Assembly: GCA_017545535.1 (NCBI GenBank)
Contig: JAFWMS010000005.1
Location: 1-64,000, forward strand
Source: Clostridia bacterium
GTDB taxonomy: Bacteria > Bacillota > Clostridia > Christensenellales > CAG-138
Reading direction: 5' to 3'
Length of the DNA: 64,000 nucleotides
Shown: piece after piece, positions 53,211 through 62,040 of the stretch
Numbering within the stretch: position 1 is the stretch's first letter
Layout: every line of letters starts with the position of its first letter
Program-made: the position numbers and the translations under genes
The notes under the pieces: model-generated
The model's database searches: none
What the model saw: only the letters and a program-made list of their open reading frames with translations
Told to the model about the DNA's origin: nothing

Positions 53211-53278
53211 GTTCTGTCACAAAGCTTTGTGTATCCGCTTACAGAGCGAATGTCACGATAAAGGAGGCCGAAACGCTA

Positions 53279-54784
53279 ATGGCAAAATACATCATGGCGC
53301 TGGACGCAGGCACCACCAGCAACCGCTGCATCCTGTTCAACGAGAAGGGGGAGATCTGCAGCGTCGCCCAGAAGGAGTTTACGCAGATCTATCCTCAGCC
53401 TGGCTGGGTGGAGCACAACGCCAATGAGATCTGGGACACCCAGCTGCTGGTTTGCCGGCAGGCGATGGAGAACATCGGCGCCAAGGCGGCCGATATCGCC
53501 GCTATCGGCATCACCAACCAGCGGGAAACCACCATCGTGTGGGACAAGAAGACCGGCGAACCCGTCTATAACGCCATCGTGTGGCAGTGCCGCCGCACGG
53601 CGGACATGAAGGATGAGCTGATGAAGCGGTATCCCGGCATCGCCGATGAGGCCTATCACAAGACCGGTCTGGTGTTTGACCCTTATTTTTCCGGCACCAA
53701 GCTCCGTTGGATCCTCAACAACGTGCCCGGCGTCCGCGCCCGGGCGGAGGCCGGCAATCTGGCCTTCGGTACCGTGGACACCTGGCTCATCTATAAGCTG
53801 ACCCGCGGCCGCGTCCATGCCACCGACTTTTCCAACGCCTCCCGCACGCTGATGTTCAATATCAACACCTGCGCCTGGGACGCGGAGCTGTGCCGGCAGC
53901 TGGAAGTGCCCATGAGCATGCTGCCGGAAGCTTTGCCTTCCAGCTGCATCTTCGGGGAGGCCGATCCCGAATTCTTTGGCGGCTCCATCAAGATCGCCGG
54001 CGTGGCCGGAGATCAGCAGGCCGCCCTCTTCGGCCAGACCTGCTTTGCGCCCGGCATGGCCAAGAACACCTACGGCACGGGCTGCTTCATGCTGATGAAC
54101 ATCGGCGACAAGCCCATTTACCCCAACAACGGCCTTTTGACCACCATCGCCTGGGGCCTGGACGGAAAGGTGGAATATGCCCTGGAGGGCTCCGTCTTTG
54201 TGGCCGGGGCTGCCATCCAGTGGCTTCGTGACGAGGTCAAGCTGGTGGATGCCTCCCCCGATTCCGAATACTATGCCACCAAGGTGAAGGACACCAACGG
54301 CTGCTATGTGGTGCCTGCCTTCACGGGCCTGGGCGCGCCCTACTGGGACCCCTACGCCCGCGGCGCCATCACCGGCCTCACCCGCGGCGTCAACAAGGCT
54401 CACATCATCCGCGCCACCCTGGAATCCCTGGCCTTCCAGACCAACGATGTGCTGGCGGCCATGGAGGAGGGCTCCGGCGTGAAGCTGAACGCCCTCAAGG
54501 TGGACGGCGGCGCCTGCAAGAACAATTTCCTCATGCAGTTCCAATCCGATATCATCCATGCGCCGGTCCATCGCCCGGTCTGTGTGGAGACCACCGCCAT
54601 GGGCGCCAGCTATCTGGCGGGCCTGGCCGTGGGTTACTGGACCAGCAAGGAGGACGTCGTCCAGAACTGGGCCATGGATCGGGAGTTCATGCCCGAGATG
54701 GACGAAGAGACCCGCGCCAGGGAGCTCAAGGGCTGGAAGAAAGCGGTCCGGACCACCTTCGGCTGGGCCAAAGAGGATCGATAA
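53279..54784 (+). CDS. glpK: Glycerol kinase
   Basis: A 501-residue FGGY-family kinase that makes glycerol 3-phosphate. Seen: [12 protein letters not shown] (phosphate 1 loop), GITNQRETT, the glycerol-contact region [21 protein letters not shown] and the FGGY signature region [15 protein letters not shown]. Preceded by AAGGAGG. First gene of the glp operon, behind an attenuator-like leader. No glycerol facilitator is in the window. Confidence 0.97.
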   Translation: MAKYIMALDAGTTSNRCILFNEKGEICSVAQKEFTQIYPQPGWVEHNANEIWDTQLLVCRQAMENIGAKAADIAAIGITNQRETTIVWDKKTGEPVYNAIVWQCRRTADMKDELMKRYPGIADEAYHKTGLVFDPYFSGTKLRWILNNVPGVRARAEAGNLAFGTVDTWLIYKLTRGRVHATDFSNASRTLMFNINTCAWDAELCRQLEVPMSMLPEALPSSCIFGEADPEFFGGSIKIAGVAGDQQAALFGQTCFAPGMAKNTYGTGCFMLMNIGDKPIYPNNGLLTTIAWGLDGKVEYALEGSVFVAGAAIQWLRDEVKLVDASPDSEYYATKVKDTNGCYVVPAFTGLGAPYWDPYARGAITGLTRGVNKAHIIRATLESLAFQTNDVLAAMEEGSGVKLNALKVDGGACKNNFLMQFQSDIIHAPVHRPVCVETTAMGASYLAGLAVGYWTSKEDVVQNWAMDREFMPEMDEETRARELKGWKKAVRTTFGWAKEDR

Positions 54785-54797
54785 AGGAGAGAGAACG

Positions 54798-56261
54798 GTG
54801 AAGAATGTGTATGATGTAATCATCATCGGCGGCGGGGTGGTGGGCTGCGCCGTCGCCCGGGAACTGGCCCGGTATCGGACCAAAACGCTGCTGCTGGAAA
54901 AAACCAACGATATCTGCAACGGGCAGAGCAAGGCCAACACCGCCATCCTCCATGGCGGATATGACGCCAAGCCCGGAACGTTGAAGGCGAAGTTCAACGT
55001 GCTGGGCAACGCCATGTTCGACAGGATCCACGAGGAGCTGGAGGTGCCCGTGCAGTGGAACACCTCTCTGGTGGTCTCCTTCAGCAAGGAGGGCCATCCG
55101 GCTCTGGAAAGGCTCCTGGATCAGGGTATCCAAAACGGATGCCGGGGGGAGCTTCGGATCATCGACGAGCAGGAGCTCCGCCGCCGGGAGCCCAACGTAG
55201 GCAGCACCGCCTGCGAGGCCCTGCTGGTGGGTTCCGGCGGCATCGTCTGTCCCTATGAGTTGACAGAGGCCTATGCGGAGAACGCTGCCATGAACGGCGC
55301 CCAGTTTTTGCGCAACGCCGGGGTGACCAACCTTCGGAGGCTCCCCAACGGCCATTGGCAGGTGATCTCCACGGTGGGGACCTTCGAGACCCGGGCCGTG
55401 GTCAACGCCGCCGGCGTCTACTCCGATGTGTTCAACAACATGGTTTCGGAGCGGAAGGTCCATATCCATCCCCGCCGGGGCGAATACTATATCGTAGACA
55501 AAAAGTATCACAACATGTTCCACGCGGCCATGTTCCAGCTGCCCACCAAGATGGGCAAGGGCGTCCTGGTGGCGCCTACGGTGGACGGCACCGTGCTGAT
55601 CGGACCCACCGCGGAGGACATCGAGGACAAGGAGGATAAGCAAACCACGGCGGAAGGCCTGGCCAAGGCCCTGCAGGAGGCCAGCCGCACCTGGGAGAAC
55701 ATCCCCACCCGGGCCTTCATCACCACCTTCTCGGGCCTCAGGTCCACCGGCGACACCGGCGATTTCATCCTGGGCGAGCCCGAGGATGCGCCCCTGTTCT
55801 TCAACTGCTGCGCCGTGGAGTCTCCGGGCCTGACCTCCTCCCCTGCCATCGCCAAGTGGATCTCCGAGCAGATCGCCGGCAAGCTGGAGCTGAAGGAGAA
55901 TCCCGACTTCAATCCCATCCGCAAGGCCATCCCCAAGTTCCGGGAGATGACCGCGGCGGAGCGGGAGGCGGCCATCGCGGCCAACCCCGACTTCGGCAAG
56001 GTAGTCTGCCGCTGCGAGACCGTCACCGAGGCGGAGATCCGGGAAGCCATCCGCCGCCCTGTGGGCGCGCTGGACATCGACGGCATCAAGCGCCGCACCC
56101 GGGCCGGCATGGGCCGGTGCCAGGCGGGCTTCTGCACGCCCAGGACCGTGGAGATCCTGGCCGAGGAGCTGGGTATCTCTCCCCTGGAGGTGACCAAGTT
56201 CGGCGGCGGCTCCCGGCTTCTGGAAGGGTATCTTTTTGAGGAGGGCAAGAACCATGCGTAA
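54798..56261 (+). CDS. glpA: Anaerobic glycerol 3-phosphate dehydrogenase GlpA-like FAD protein
   Basis: A 487-residue flavoprotein that oxidises glycerol 3-phosphate to dihydroxyacetone phosphate. The FAD loop VIIIGGGVVGCAVAREL begins at residue 8. The C-terminal BFD-like [2Fe-2S] part has VVCRCETVTEAEIREAI and MGRCQAGFCTPR (four cysteines). I chose the GTG at 54798 with AAAGGAGAG upstream; the frame is open farther back into glpK but lacks a site. It overlaps the next gene by 8 bp. Confidence 0.9.
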   Translation: MKNVYDVIIIGGGVVGCAVARELARYRTKTLLLEKTNDICNGQSKANTAILHGGYDAKPGTLKAKFNVLGNAMFDRIHEELEVPVQWNTSLVVSFSKEGHPALERLLDQGIQNGCRGELRIIDEQELRRREPNVGSTACEALLVGSGGIVCPYELTEAYAENAAMNGAQFLRNAGVTNLRRLPNGHWQVISTVGTFETRAVVNAAGVYSDVFNNMVSERKVHIHPRRGEYYIVDKKYHNMFHAAMFQLPTKMGKGVLVAPTVDGTVLIGPTAEDIEDKEDKQTTAEGLAKALQEASRTWENIPTRAFITTFSGLRSTGDTGDFILGEPEDAPLFFNCCAVESPGLTSSPAIAKWISEQIAGKLELKENPDFNPIRKAIPKFREMTAAEREAAIAANPDFGKVVCRCETVTEAEIREAIRRPVGALDIDGIKRRTRAGMGRCQAGFCTPRTVEILAEELGISPLEVTKFGGGSRLLEGYLFEEGKNHA

Positions 56262-57519
56262 AACGGATATCCTCATTATCGGCGGCGGCCCGGCGGGCCT
56301 GGCCGCGGCGGTAGGCGCCTATGAAGCCGGTGCCCGCGACATCCTGATCCTGGACCGGGAGGAGCGGTTGGGTGGCATCCTCAAGCAGTGCATCCACAAC
56401 GGCTTCGGCCTCCACACATTCAAGGAGGAGCTGACGGGCCCCGAATACGCTCAGAGGTTCATCGAGAAGGTTTTGGAATACCAAATCCCCTATCAAACCG
56501 AGACCATGGTCATCGACGTGTCCCCGGAAAAGGTGGCCACCTGCGTCTCCCGTCAAAAGGGGCTGGAGCGCATCGAGGCCAAGGCCATTATCCTGTGCAT
56601 GGGCTGTCGGGAGCGGCCCCGGGGCTCCCTGGGCACCCCCGGCGAGCGGTGCCCCGGCATCTTCACCGCCGGCACCGCCCAAAGGTTCACCAACCTGGAG
56701 GGCCTCATGCCCGGCAAAGAGGTGGTCATCCTGGGGTCCGGCGACATCGGCCTTATCATGGCCCGCCGCATGACCTTCCTGGGGGCCAAGGTCCACGCCT
56801 GCGTGGAGCTGATGCCCTACAGCAGCGGCCTCAAGCGGAACATCGTCCAATGCCTGGACGACTTCGGCATCCCCCTGCTGCTCAGCCACACCGTGGTGGA
56901 CATCCACGGTCGGGAACATCTCACCGGCGTCACCGTGGCGGAGGTGGGTCCTGATCTCAAGCCCATCCCCGGCACGGAGAAGTACTTCCCCTGCGATACC
57001 CTGCTTTTGTCCGTGGGCCTGATCCCGGAGAACGAGCTCTCCGAGATGGCCGGCGTGAAGATCGCTCCCACCACCTCCGGCGCGGAGGTGGACGAGCAGC
57101 TGCAGACCTCGGTGCCCGGCATCTTCTCCGCCGGCAACGTGCTCCACGTCCACGACCTGGTGGACTTCGTCTCCGAGGAGGCCATGAAGGCCGGCGCCAA
57201 CGCCTTCCGCTATGTGCAGGGCACCCTGTCCAAGGGCGGTCGGAAGGTGCCCGTACAGATGGGCTTCGGCGTGGGGGGCATCGTGCCCCAGTTCGTGTCT
57301 GAAAACGCGGAGGACAAGGTCAGCTTCATGTTCCGGCCCCGGAACGTGTACCGGAACGCCAAGGTGATCGTGGAGCTGAACGGGGAGCAGATCTACTCCA
57401 AGAAATCCATGATCCTGGCTCCCGGCGAGATGGTCAATCTGAGCCTCCCCCCGGAGAAGCTGGCGGGGCTGAAGACAGCCGACTCCATTTTGGTAAGAAT
57501 CGAGGTGCCGGAAGCATGA
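56254..57519 (+). CDS. NAD(P)/FAD-dependent oxidoreductase (GlpB-like partner)
   Basis: A 421-residue pyridine-nucleotide-disulfide-type flavoprotein. FAD motif IIGGGPAGLAAA near residues 8-19, a CMGCRERPRGS segment, and a second Rossmann motif VVILGSGDIGLIMARRM for NAD(P). In clostridial glp operons this gene, with GlpA and a DUF1667 protein, takes the place of GlpBC and passes electrons to an acceptor that is not yet known. The ATG at 56254 has GAGGAGGG upstream, inside the glpA end. Confidence 0.86.
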   Translation: MRKTDILIIGGGPAGLAAAVGAYEAGARDILILDREERLGGILKQCIHNGFGLHTFKEELTGPEYAQRFIEKVLEYQIPYQTETMVIDVSPEKVATCVSRQKGLERIEAKAIILCMGCRERPRGSLGTPGERCPGIFTAGTAQRFTNLEGLMPGKEVVILGSGDIGLIMARRMTFLGAKVHACVELMPYSSGLKRNIVQCLDDFGIPLLLSHTVVDIHGREHLTGVTVAEVGPDLKPIPGTEKYFPCDTLLLSVGLIPENELSEMAGVKIAPTTSGAEVDEQLQTSVPGIFSAGNVLHVHDLVDFVSEEAMKAGANAFRYVQGTLSKGGRKVPVQMGFGVGGIVPQFVSENAEDKVSFMFRPRNVYRNAKVIVELNGEQIYSKKSMILAPGEMVNLSLPPEKLAGLKTADSILVRIEVPEA

Positions 57520-57869
57520 AATACGAACTGACCTGTATCAACTGCCCCATGGGCTGCCGCATCACGGCGGACTATGACGGGAAGGAAGTCACCAACATCC
57601 AGGGCTTCACCTGCGCCCGGGGCAAGGCCTATGCCCAGACAGAGATCACCGATCCCACCCGAATGGTCACGGCCCTGGTGGGCGCGGCGGGAACCCACGC
57701 GCCCCTGTCCGTCAAGACCCAGAGCCCCATCCGCAAGCCCCTGATCTTCGACGCCTTACAGGAGATCCGCAAGACCGTGGTCAATCCCCCCGTCCACATC
57801 GGGGACGTGGTGATCGCGGACGTCTGCGGCTCCGGCGTGAACGTGATCGCTACGGAGAACATCGAATAA
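57516..57869 (+). CDS. DUF1667 protein (redox partner of GlpA)
   Basis: A 117-residue Cys-containing protein of the DUF1667 family. CINCPMGC at residues 8-15, then FTCARG and VCGSG, suggest metal or Fe-S binding. It starts at an ATGA overlap with the flavoprotein. It is regularly found with GlpA-like dehydrogenases, probably as a small electron carrier or third subunit; that role is inferred. A terminator follows directly. Confidence 0.88.
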   Translation: MKYELTCINCPMGCRITADYDGKEVTNIQGFTCARGKAYAQTEITDPTRMVTALVGAAGTHAPLSVKTQSPIRKPLIFDALQEIRKTVVNPPVHIGDVVIADVCGSGVNVIATENIE

Positions 57870-57870
57870 A

Positions 57871-57902
57871 AACGCAGCCCCTGGCTTGATGCCGGGGGCG
57901 TT
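57871..57902 (+). terminator. Terminator of the glp operon
   Basis: CCCCTGGC/GCCGGGGG stem extended by AACG/CGTT around a small bulge, then TTTTC. Confidence 0.82.
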
Positions 57903-57936
57903 TTCATAGCTTGTTCGATATGCGTAAATGCGATGC

Positions 57937-58665
57937 TTACTCCGCGTACCGCTCGATGGCCTTGAGGGCCACGTCCAGGGCCCGGCCCTTGTGCTGAGCG
58001 GAGATGTTCAAAAGATCCTCGTCGGTCACGTCCTGGTCCATGCCCGTGGCGTAGCGGGCGATGATGCCGATGGAGGCGTACTTGATGCAGACCTCCCGGC
58101 ACAGGGGCGCTTCCGGCACCAGGGTGTTGCCCAGGACCTGGGCGTCCAGGGCCCGGATCATGCGGGCTTCGGCGGCGGTCTCGTACCGGGGGCCGTCCAG
58201 TGCGGCGTAGACCGCCCGGCCCTCGTAGGGGATCTTCTCCCCTTCGATGATCTGCTCCAGCACGTCGGTCATGCGGGCGTCGAACACGTCGTCCATGCCC
58301 GCGTGGCGGACCAACCGGTGCTCCATGCGGAAGGAGCTCTCCCGAAGCTTGGTGAAGTCGATGAAGTCGGTGATGAGGCAGAAGCTGCCCAGCCGGAAGG
58401 AGTAATCGCAGGTGCCCATGACGGAGATGCTGATGATATGGGTCACGCCGCACAGGTAGAGGGCGAAGATGTTGGCCCTGAAATTGGTCTCGTAGGCGTC
58501 CTCCTGGAGGCAGATGCTGTGCCGGGTCAAAAAGTCCACTTCCTTGCCGCTGGGAAGCGTGGCATGGATGACCCGGGCGTTGCCGTAGGGGGTGATGACC
58601 ACTTCCGTATGATGGGGATAGGTGATGGCGTCCTCGGAGTTGCAGCCGATGATGGCAAACTTCAT
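57937..58665 (-). CDS. Nucleoside phosphorylase (methylthioadenosine phosphorylase-like)
   Basis: A 242-residue enzyme of the PNP/MTAP family that cleaves a purine nucleoside or 5'-methylthioadenosine with phosphate. Seen: ISISVMGTCDYSFRLGSFCLITDFIDFT (phosphate and base region) and YAALDGPRYETAAEARMIRALDAQVLGNTLVPEAPLCREVCIKYASIGIIARYATG, the MTAP-type catalytic block. The ATG overlaps the holA stop by 4 bp. The exact substrate is a family guess. Confidence 0.85.
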   Translation of the reverse strand: MKFAIIGCNSEDAITYPHHTEVVITPYGNARVIHATLPSGKEVDFLTRHSICLQEDAYETNFRANIFALYLCGVTHIISISVMGTCDYSFRLGSFCLITDFIDFTKLRESSFRMEHRLVRHAGMDDVFDARMTDVLEQIIEGEKIPYEGRAVYAALDGPRYETAAEARMIRALDAQVLGNTLVPEAPLCREVCIKYASIGIIARYATGMDQDVTDEDLLNISAQHKGRALDVALKAIERYAE

Positions 58666-59663
58666 TTGATGACCTCCTCTTTCTTTTCAAAGGTATTCAA
58701 TACGGCCAGGAGCAGGGCGTCCCGGTCCCGGTATATGCCCTGCTTGATGTTCCCGTCCACGGCGGCAAAGGCGGCCACGGCCCGCCGCAGGGCGGGGGCG
58801 GTCCGCTTTTGGGCGTTCTTCACGGCGATCTGGGCGGCATAGGGGCTGCCGGGCAGCTGCCGGGCGGCGGCGCGGGGGTCCAATCCCCGGTCCAGCTGCT
58901 CCCGGGCGGTGAGGATGAGCCTGAGCCGCCCCTCCAAAAACCCGGATAAGCTCAGGGGGCTCTCCCCCTGATCCAGGGCATTGAGGAGCATGGCGTAGCC
59001 CTTCTTTCGCCTTCCGTCCAGCAGGGCGTCCAGCATCTCGAAGGCGTCGTACTCCGGGGAGGGAGTGACGGTATCGCCCAGCACCGCCATGGTGACGGCA
59101 CCTCCCTGGCCCACATAGTCCGCCGCCTTGGAAAACTCGTTTTTGAGCCGGTAGGCGTCGAAGCCCACCCGATCCACCAGGGTCTGGGCCACGGCCTTGG
59201 TGAGGGTCACGCCCTTCAGCGCCGATTCCCGGATGAGCATGTTCACGGCCCGCTCCATGGTCAGCTTCTCGAAGACCACCACCCGGTTTTCCGGGGCCAG
59301 GGCCTTGAACAGGTGGTTGGTCTTGCGGCACTCCCCCCGATACAGGAACAGGATGACGGTGGTGTCCGGCAGATGCAGCAGCCGGCCCCGCTTTTCCAGG
59401 GCGTCGATGAGCCCATCCTCCCACGCCTCCACCAGCAGCAGCCGCATCTCGTCGAAGAAGGGCAGCTGATCGGCGGCGGACAAAAAGCCGTCCACGTCGG
59501 GGTTCCGCAGGCTCTGGCAGTTCAGGTCCAGCACCCCCGGGTCCAGGAGCTTCTTTACCCGGGCCACGGCGTCGGCCTTGGTCAGCTCTTCCTCCCCGTG
59601 CAGCAGGTATGGCCCCTTCAGGGCGCGGCTTTGGGTCGCCTTGTAGAATTCGGACTCGTTCAC
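58662..59663 (-). CDS. holA: DNA polymerase III delta subunit
   Basis: A 333-residue clamp-loader subunit. The N-terminal AAA-like part has GPYLLHGEEELTKADAVARVKKLLDP, and the middle and C-terminal helical domain have DALLDGRRKKGYAMLLNALDQGESPLSLSGFLEGRL, typical of HolA. I chose the GTG at 59663: the longer frame would start at TTG in the promoter region. No ribosome site is visible because a good promoter ends 6 bp before the GTG; the mRNA may be leaderless. Coupled to the phosphorylase downstream. Confidence 0.86.
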   Translation of the reverse strand: MNESEFYKATQSRALKGPYLLHGEEELTKADAVARVKKLLDPGVLDLNCQSLRNPDVDGFLSAADQLPFFDEMRLLLVEAWEDGLIDALEKRGRLLHLPDTTVILFLYRGECRKTNHLFKALAPENRVVVFEKLTMERAVNMLIRESALKGVTLTKAVAQTLVDRVGFDAYRLKNEFSKAADYVGQGGAVTMAVLGDTVTPSPEYDAFEMLDALLDGRRKKGYAMLLNALDQGESPLSLSGFLEGRLRLILTAREQLDRGLDPRAAARQLPGSPYAAQIAVKNAQKRTAPALRRAVAAFAAVDGNIKQGIYRDRDALLLAVLNTFEKKEEVIK

Positions 59664-59669
59664 CTTCTC

Positions 59670-59698
59670 ATGATACCACGGGGGCGAAAAAGAAACAA
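59670..59698 (-). promoter_or_regulatory. Promoter of holA
   Basis: Minus-strand TTGTTT (59698-59693) and TATCAT (59675-59670), 17-bp spacer; transcription would begin at or next to the GTG start. Confidence 0.5.
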
Positions 59699-59741
59699 CC
59701 AATATATTATGAATAGCGTGGCCGTGCTTTTTTGGTTTCGG

Positions 59742-59776
59742 TAAAAAAACAGCGCCCTTCCGGAGAAGGACGCTGT
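59742..59776 (-). terminator. Terminator of rpsF-ssb-rpsR
   Basis: On the minus strand a 12-bp stem (ACAGCGTCCTTC/GAAGGGCGCTGT, one G-U pair) followed by TTTTTTT, 40 bp after the rpsR stop. Confidence 0.88.
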
Positions 59777-59814
59777 GCTAAACGGTCTTGAGTCGATGAA
59801 TGTGTGAGATTCCC

Positions 59815-60063
59815 TTAGAATCTTTCCCCTGCGAAGGGCAGCAGAGCCATTACGCGGGCCCGCTTGATCGCGACGGCCAGATCGCGCTGATGCTCTGCGC
59901 AGACACCGGACATGCGGCGGGGCATGATCTTGCCCGTTTCGGAAATGAAGCCGGTCAGCTTCTTGATGTCCTTGTAGTCGATACCGGTAGCCTTTTCAAC
60001 GCAGAACTTGCAAACCTTGCGTCTGCTTCTTCTGGGACGGGGACGCATCTTGCGTTCTTCCAT
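59815..60063 (-). CDS. rpsR: 30S ribosomal protein S18
   Basis: An 82-residue basic ribosomal protein that pairs with S6. Seen: [21 protein letters not shown] and [26 protein letters not shown], full family pattern. The two N-terminal Cys (CKFC) mark the zinc-type form. Last gene of rpsF-ssb-rpsR. AGGAGG lies just upstream of the ATG. Confidence 0.97.
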   Translation of the reverse strand: MEERKMRPRPRRSRRKVCKFCVEKATGIDYKDIKKLTGFISETGKIMPRRMSGVCAEHQRDLAVAIKRARVMALLPFAGERF

Positions 60064-60094
60064 GGTGCAAGCCTCCTATAAAAATTAAGTAGTT

Positions 60095-60523
60095 TTAAAA
60101 CGGAATGTCGTCCGAGGAGATATCGGTGAAACCGGCCACATCCTGGTTCCGGTTCTGCTGGGGACGGGGGGCGGTGGGCGCAGAGTAGCTGCTGCCCTGA
60201 TCGTCACTCTTGGGGGTGAGGAATTCCACCTCGTCCGCCGATACATCCAGAGACATACGGGTCGTGCCATCCTTCGCTTCGTAGGTCCGGGCCTGAAGCT
60301 CGCCGATCACCGCCACCTTGCGCCCCTTGGCCAAATACCGGGAGCACACGTCGCCCAGCTGCCGCCAGGCGTTGATGCGGAAGAAATCGGTCTGCCTTTC
60401 GCCGCCCTGAGACGCAAACCTGCGGTTAACGGCGATGGTAAAGGAGCAAACCGTCACGCCGTTGGACGTGGAACGGGTTTCGGGATCATGGGTCAGATTC
60501 CCGATCAAAACGATCTTATTCAT
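60095..60523 (-). CDS. ssb: Single-stranded DNA-binding protein
   Basis: A 142-residue OB-fold protein: MNKIVLIGNLTHDPE at the start, RINAWRQLGDVCSRYLAKGRKVAVIGELQARTYEAKDG in the core, a Gln/Pro-rich tail and the acidic tip DISSDDIPF that binds partner proteins. Middle gene of rpsF-ssb-rpsR, the common bacterial order. Confidence 0.97.
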   Translation of the reverse strand: MNKIVLIGNLTHDPETRSTSNGVTVCSFTIAVNRRFASQGGERQTDFFRINAWRQLGDVCSRYLAKGRKVAVIGELQARTYEAKDGTTRMSLDVSADEVEFLTPKSDDQGSSYSAPTAPRPQQNRNQDVAGFTDISSDDIPF

Positions 60524-60581
60524 GCTATACCTCTTTCAAAAACTCTCTCGTGCTTGTTCTGTTCGGGTCTCGACGTGTGCC

Positions 60582-60869
60582 TTATGCTTCCTTACGGGTA
60601 ACCATGTAGCGCAGAATGCGCTCATCGTTTCTGAAGTTACGCTCCAACTCACGGGGCAGTTCCGCGGGCGCGTTAAAGGTAACGAGCACGTAGAATCCCT
60701 CGGTCTTGTAGTCGATGGCGTAGGCCAGCTTCCGCTTGCCCCACTCGTCCTGCTTCACGATCTCACCGCCGTTGCCGGTGATGATGCCCGCGAACTTGTC
60801 CATGACGGCCCGATTGGCCTCCTCGTCCAGTTCCGGCGTGATCAGGTACAAAACTTCATACTGATTCAT
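60582..60869 (-). CDS. rpsF: 30S ribosomal protein S6
   Basis: A 95-residue S6: MNQYEVLYLITPELDEEANRAVMDKF, then EWGKRKLAYAIDYKTEGFYVLVTFNAPAE. AGGAGGTG precedes the ATG. First gene of the rpsF-ssb-rpsR unit. In the leader an 8-bp hairpin (GCTTTCTT/AAGAAAGC, 60895-60914) lies between promoter and ribosome site and could be a S6:S18 feedback target; its sequence does not prove that. Confidence 0.96.
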   Translation of the reverse strand: MNQYEVLYLITPELDEEANRAVMDKFAGIITGNGGEIVKQDEWGKRKLAYAIDYKTEGFYVLVTFNAPAELPRELERNFRNDERILRYMVTRKEA

Positions 60870-60936
60870 TCTTTCACCTCCTTATGGTCTGTTGGCTTTC
60901 TTCTCCAAGAAAGCAAGAAGGACCGTTAGCCGTAAC

Positions 60937-60965
60937 AATATAGCACACCTTTTCCCCGATTGCAA
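60937..60965 (-). promoter_or_regulatory. Promoter of rpsF-ssb-rpsR
   Basis: Minus-strand TTGCAA (60965-60960) and TATATT (60942-60937), 17-bp spacer. Confidence 0.65.
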
Positions 60966-61004
60966 GGCTTTTTTTAGATTTTTTCGAGAAAACGGCGTTC
61001 GCCC

Positions 61005-61919
61005 TTACTTCTTTCCCAACCGGTCGAAGGCCAAAGGATACACGCCCACCAGCAGGAAAAGGAGCACCCCGTACCGCAGGGACCGGACCAGGTGGGCGAG
61101 GAAGGTTTCGGAGGACAGGAACGCGGAGGAGAAGGGAAGCTTCAGCAGATAATTGAGGCCGAAATAGATCGAGCCGCCGCAAAGGACCCGCAGAACGACC
61201 TTCCACCAGCATTTCGTGTTTTTGAATTTTACAAACCGTTCCTCGAACAGATCTCCGGCGAAGAAGCCGGCCATCATGCCGAAGCTGTTGAAATAATCGT
61301 TGGTCTTGCAATAAAACCAGCCGGGGAGAGCGAGGAGCAGCAGGATAAGGTAGAACACCCACCGCTTTTCAAACTTCTTCTGGAAGAAGGGAACCAGCAA
61401 AACAACACACAGGCCCAGCGCCCACCCGAAGAGCACGTCCGTGGGGAAATGGACGCCCACGCAAAAGCGGCTTACGCCCACCAGCAGGGGAATGAGAACG
61501 GCTAAGACCGTGGCCCATTTCTTCTTCAGGAACACGCCGATGGACGTGAAGTTGGCCACGGATCCGGAGGAATGGCCGCTGGGGAAGGAATAGCCCTGGG
61601 CGGCAACGTCCATGATGTCGGCGCTGGGGTCCACAGGCTTCAGGCATTTCACCTCGGGGCAGACCATGTAGGGCCGGAGCCGCAAAAACACGTTTTTGAT
61701 CATGGGGTTCGCCACCATGGCCACGCAGGCGTTCCGGCCGATGAACTTGCCCAGCTCCTTGTGCACGCCCCAGTAGCAGACGCCCAAGACCAGGATGGTG
61801 GCCATCTCCTCGCCGAACATGGAGAAGATGGAGGCCAGGGTGAGGCCGAAGGCCCCCAGATGGCTTTGGAGCCAGACCATCAGCGCCGGTTCCCAGGAAA
61901 AAAAGAAGGTGTTGCCCAT
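61005..61919 (-). CDS. PAP2-family phosphatase
   Basis: A 304-residue polytopic membrane phosphatase. All three PAP2 motifs are complete: KNVFLRLRPY (motif 1), YSFPSGHSSGS (motif 2) and SRFCVGVHFPTDVLFGW (motif 3). Such enzymes dephosphorylate lipid phosphates such as phosphatidate or undecaprenyl pyrophosphate. I chose the ATG at 61919 with AGAGAGGA upstream over one 14 codons earlier. Extra C-terminal helices lengthen it compared with BacA-type PAP2. Substrate unknown. Confidence 0.88.
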   Translation of the reverse strand: MGNTFFFSWEPALMVWLQSHLGAFGLTLASIFSMFGEEMATILVLGVCYWGVHKELGKFIGRNACVAMVANPMIKNVFLRLRPYMVCPEVKCLKPVDPSADIMDVAAQGYSFPSGHSSGSVANFTSIGVFLKKKWATVLAVLIPLLVGVSRFCVGVHFPTDVLFGWALGLCVVLLVPFFQKKFEKRWVFYLILLLLALPGWFYCKTNDYFNSFGMMAGFFAGDLFEERFVKFKNTKCWWKVVLRVLCGGSIYFGLNYLLKLPFSSAFLSSETFLAHLVRSLRYGVLLFLLVGVYPLAFDRLGKK

Positions 61920-61949
61920 ATGGTGTCCTCTCTGTCGATCGTTGCTCCT

Positions 61950-61978
61950 ATCATATCCCATTTTTCCCCGCTTGACAA
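61950..61978 (-). promoter_or_regulatory. Promoter of the PAP2 gene
   Basis: Minus-strand TTGTCA (61978-61973) and TATGAT (61955-61950), 17-bp spacer. Confidence 0.55.
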
Positions 61979-61986
61979 CGGAAACC

Positions 61987-62015
61987 TTGCAACCGGTCGG
62001 CGGCCGTGATACACT
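61987..62015 (+). promoter_or_regulatory. Promoter of the YczE-like gene
   Basis: TTGCAA (61987-61992), 17-bp spacer, TACACT (62010-62015), divergent from the PAP2 promoter. Confidence 0.55.
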
Positions 62016-62040
62016 ACCTCCAAGGATCGGAGGGTCGTCT

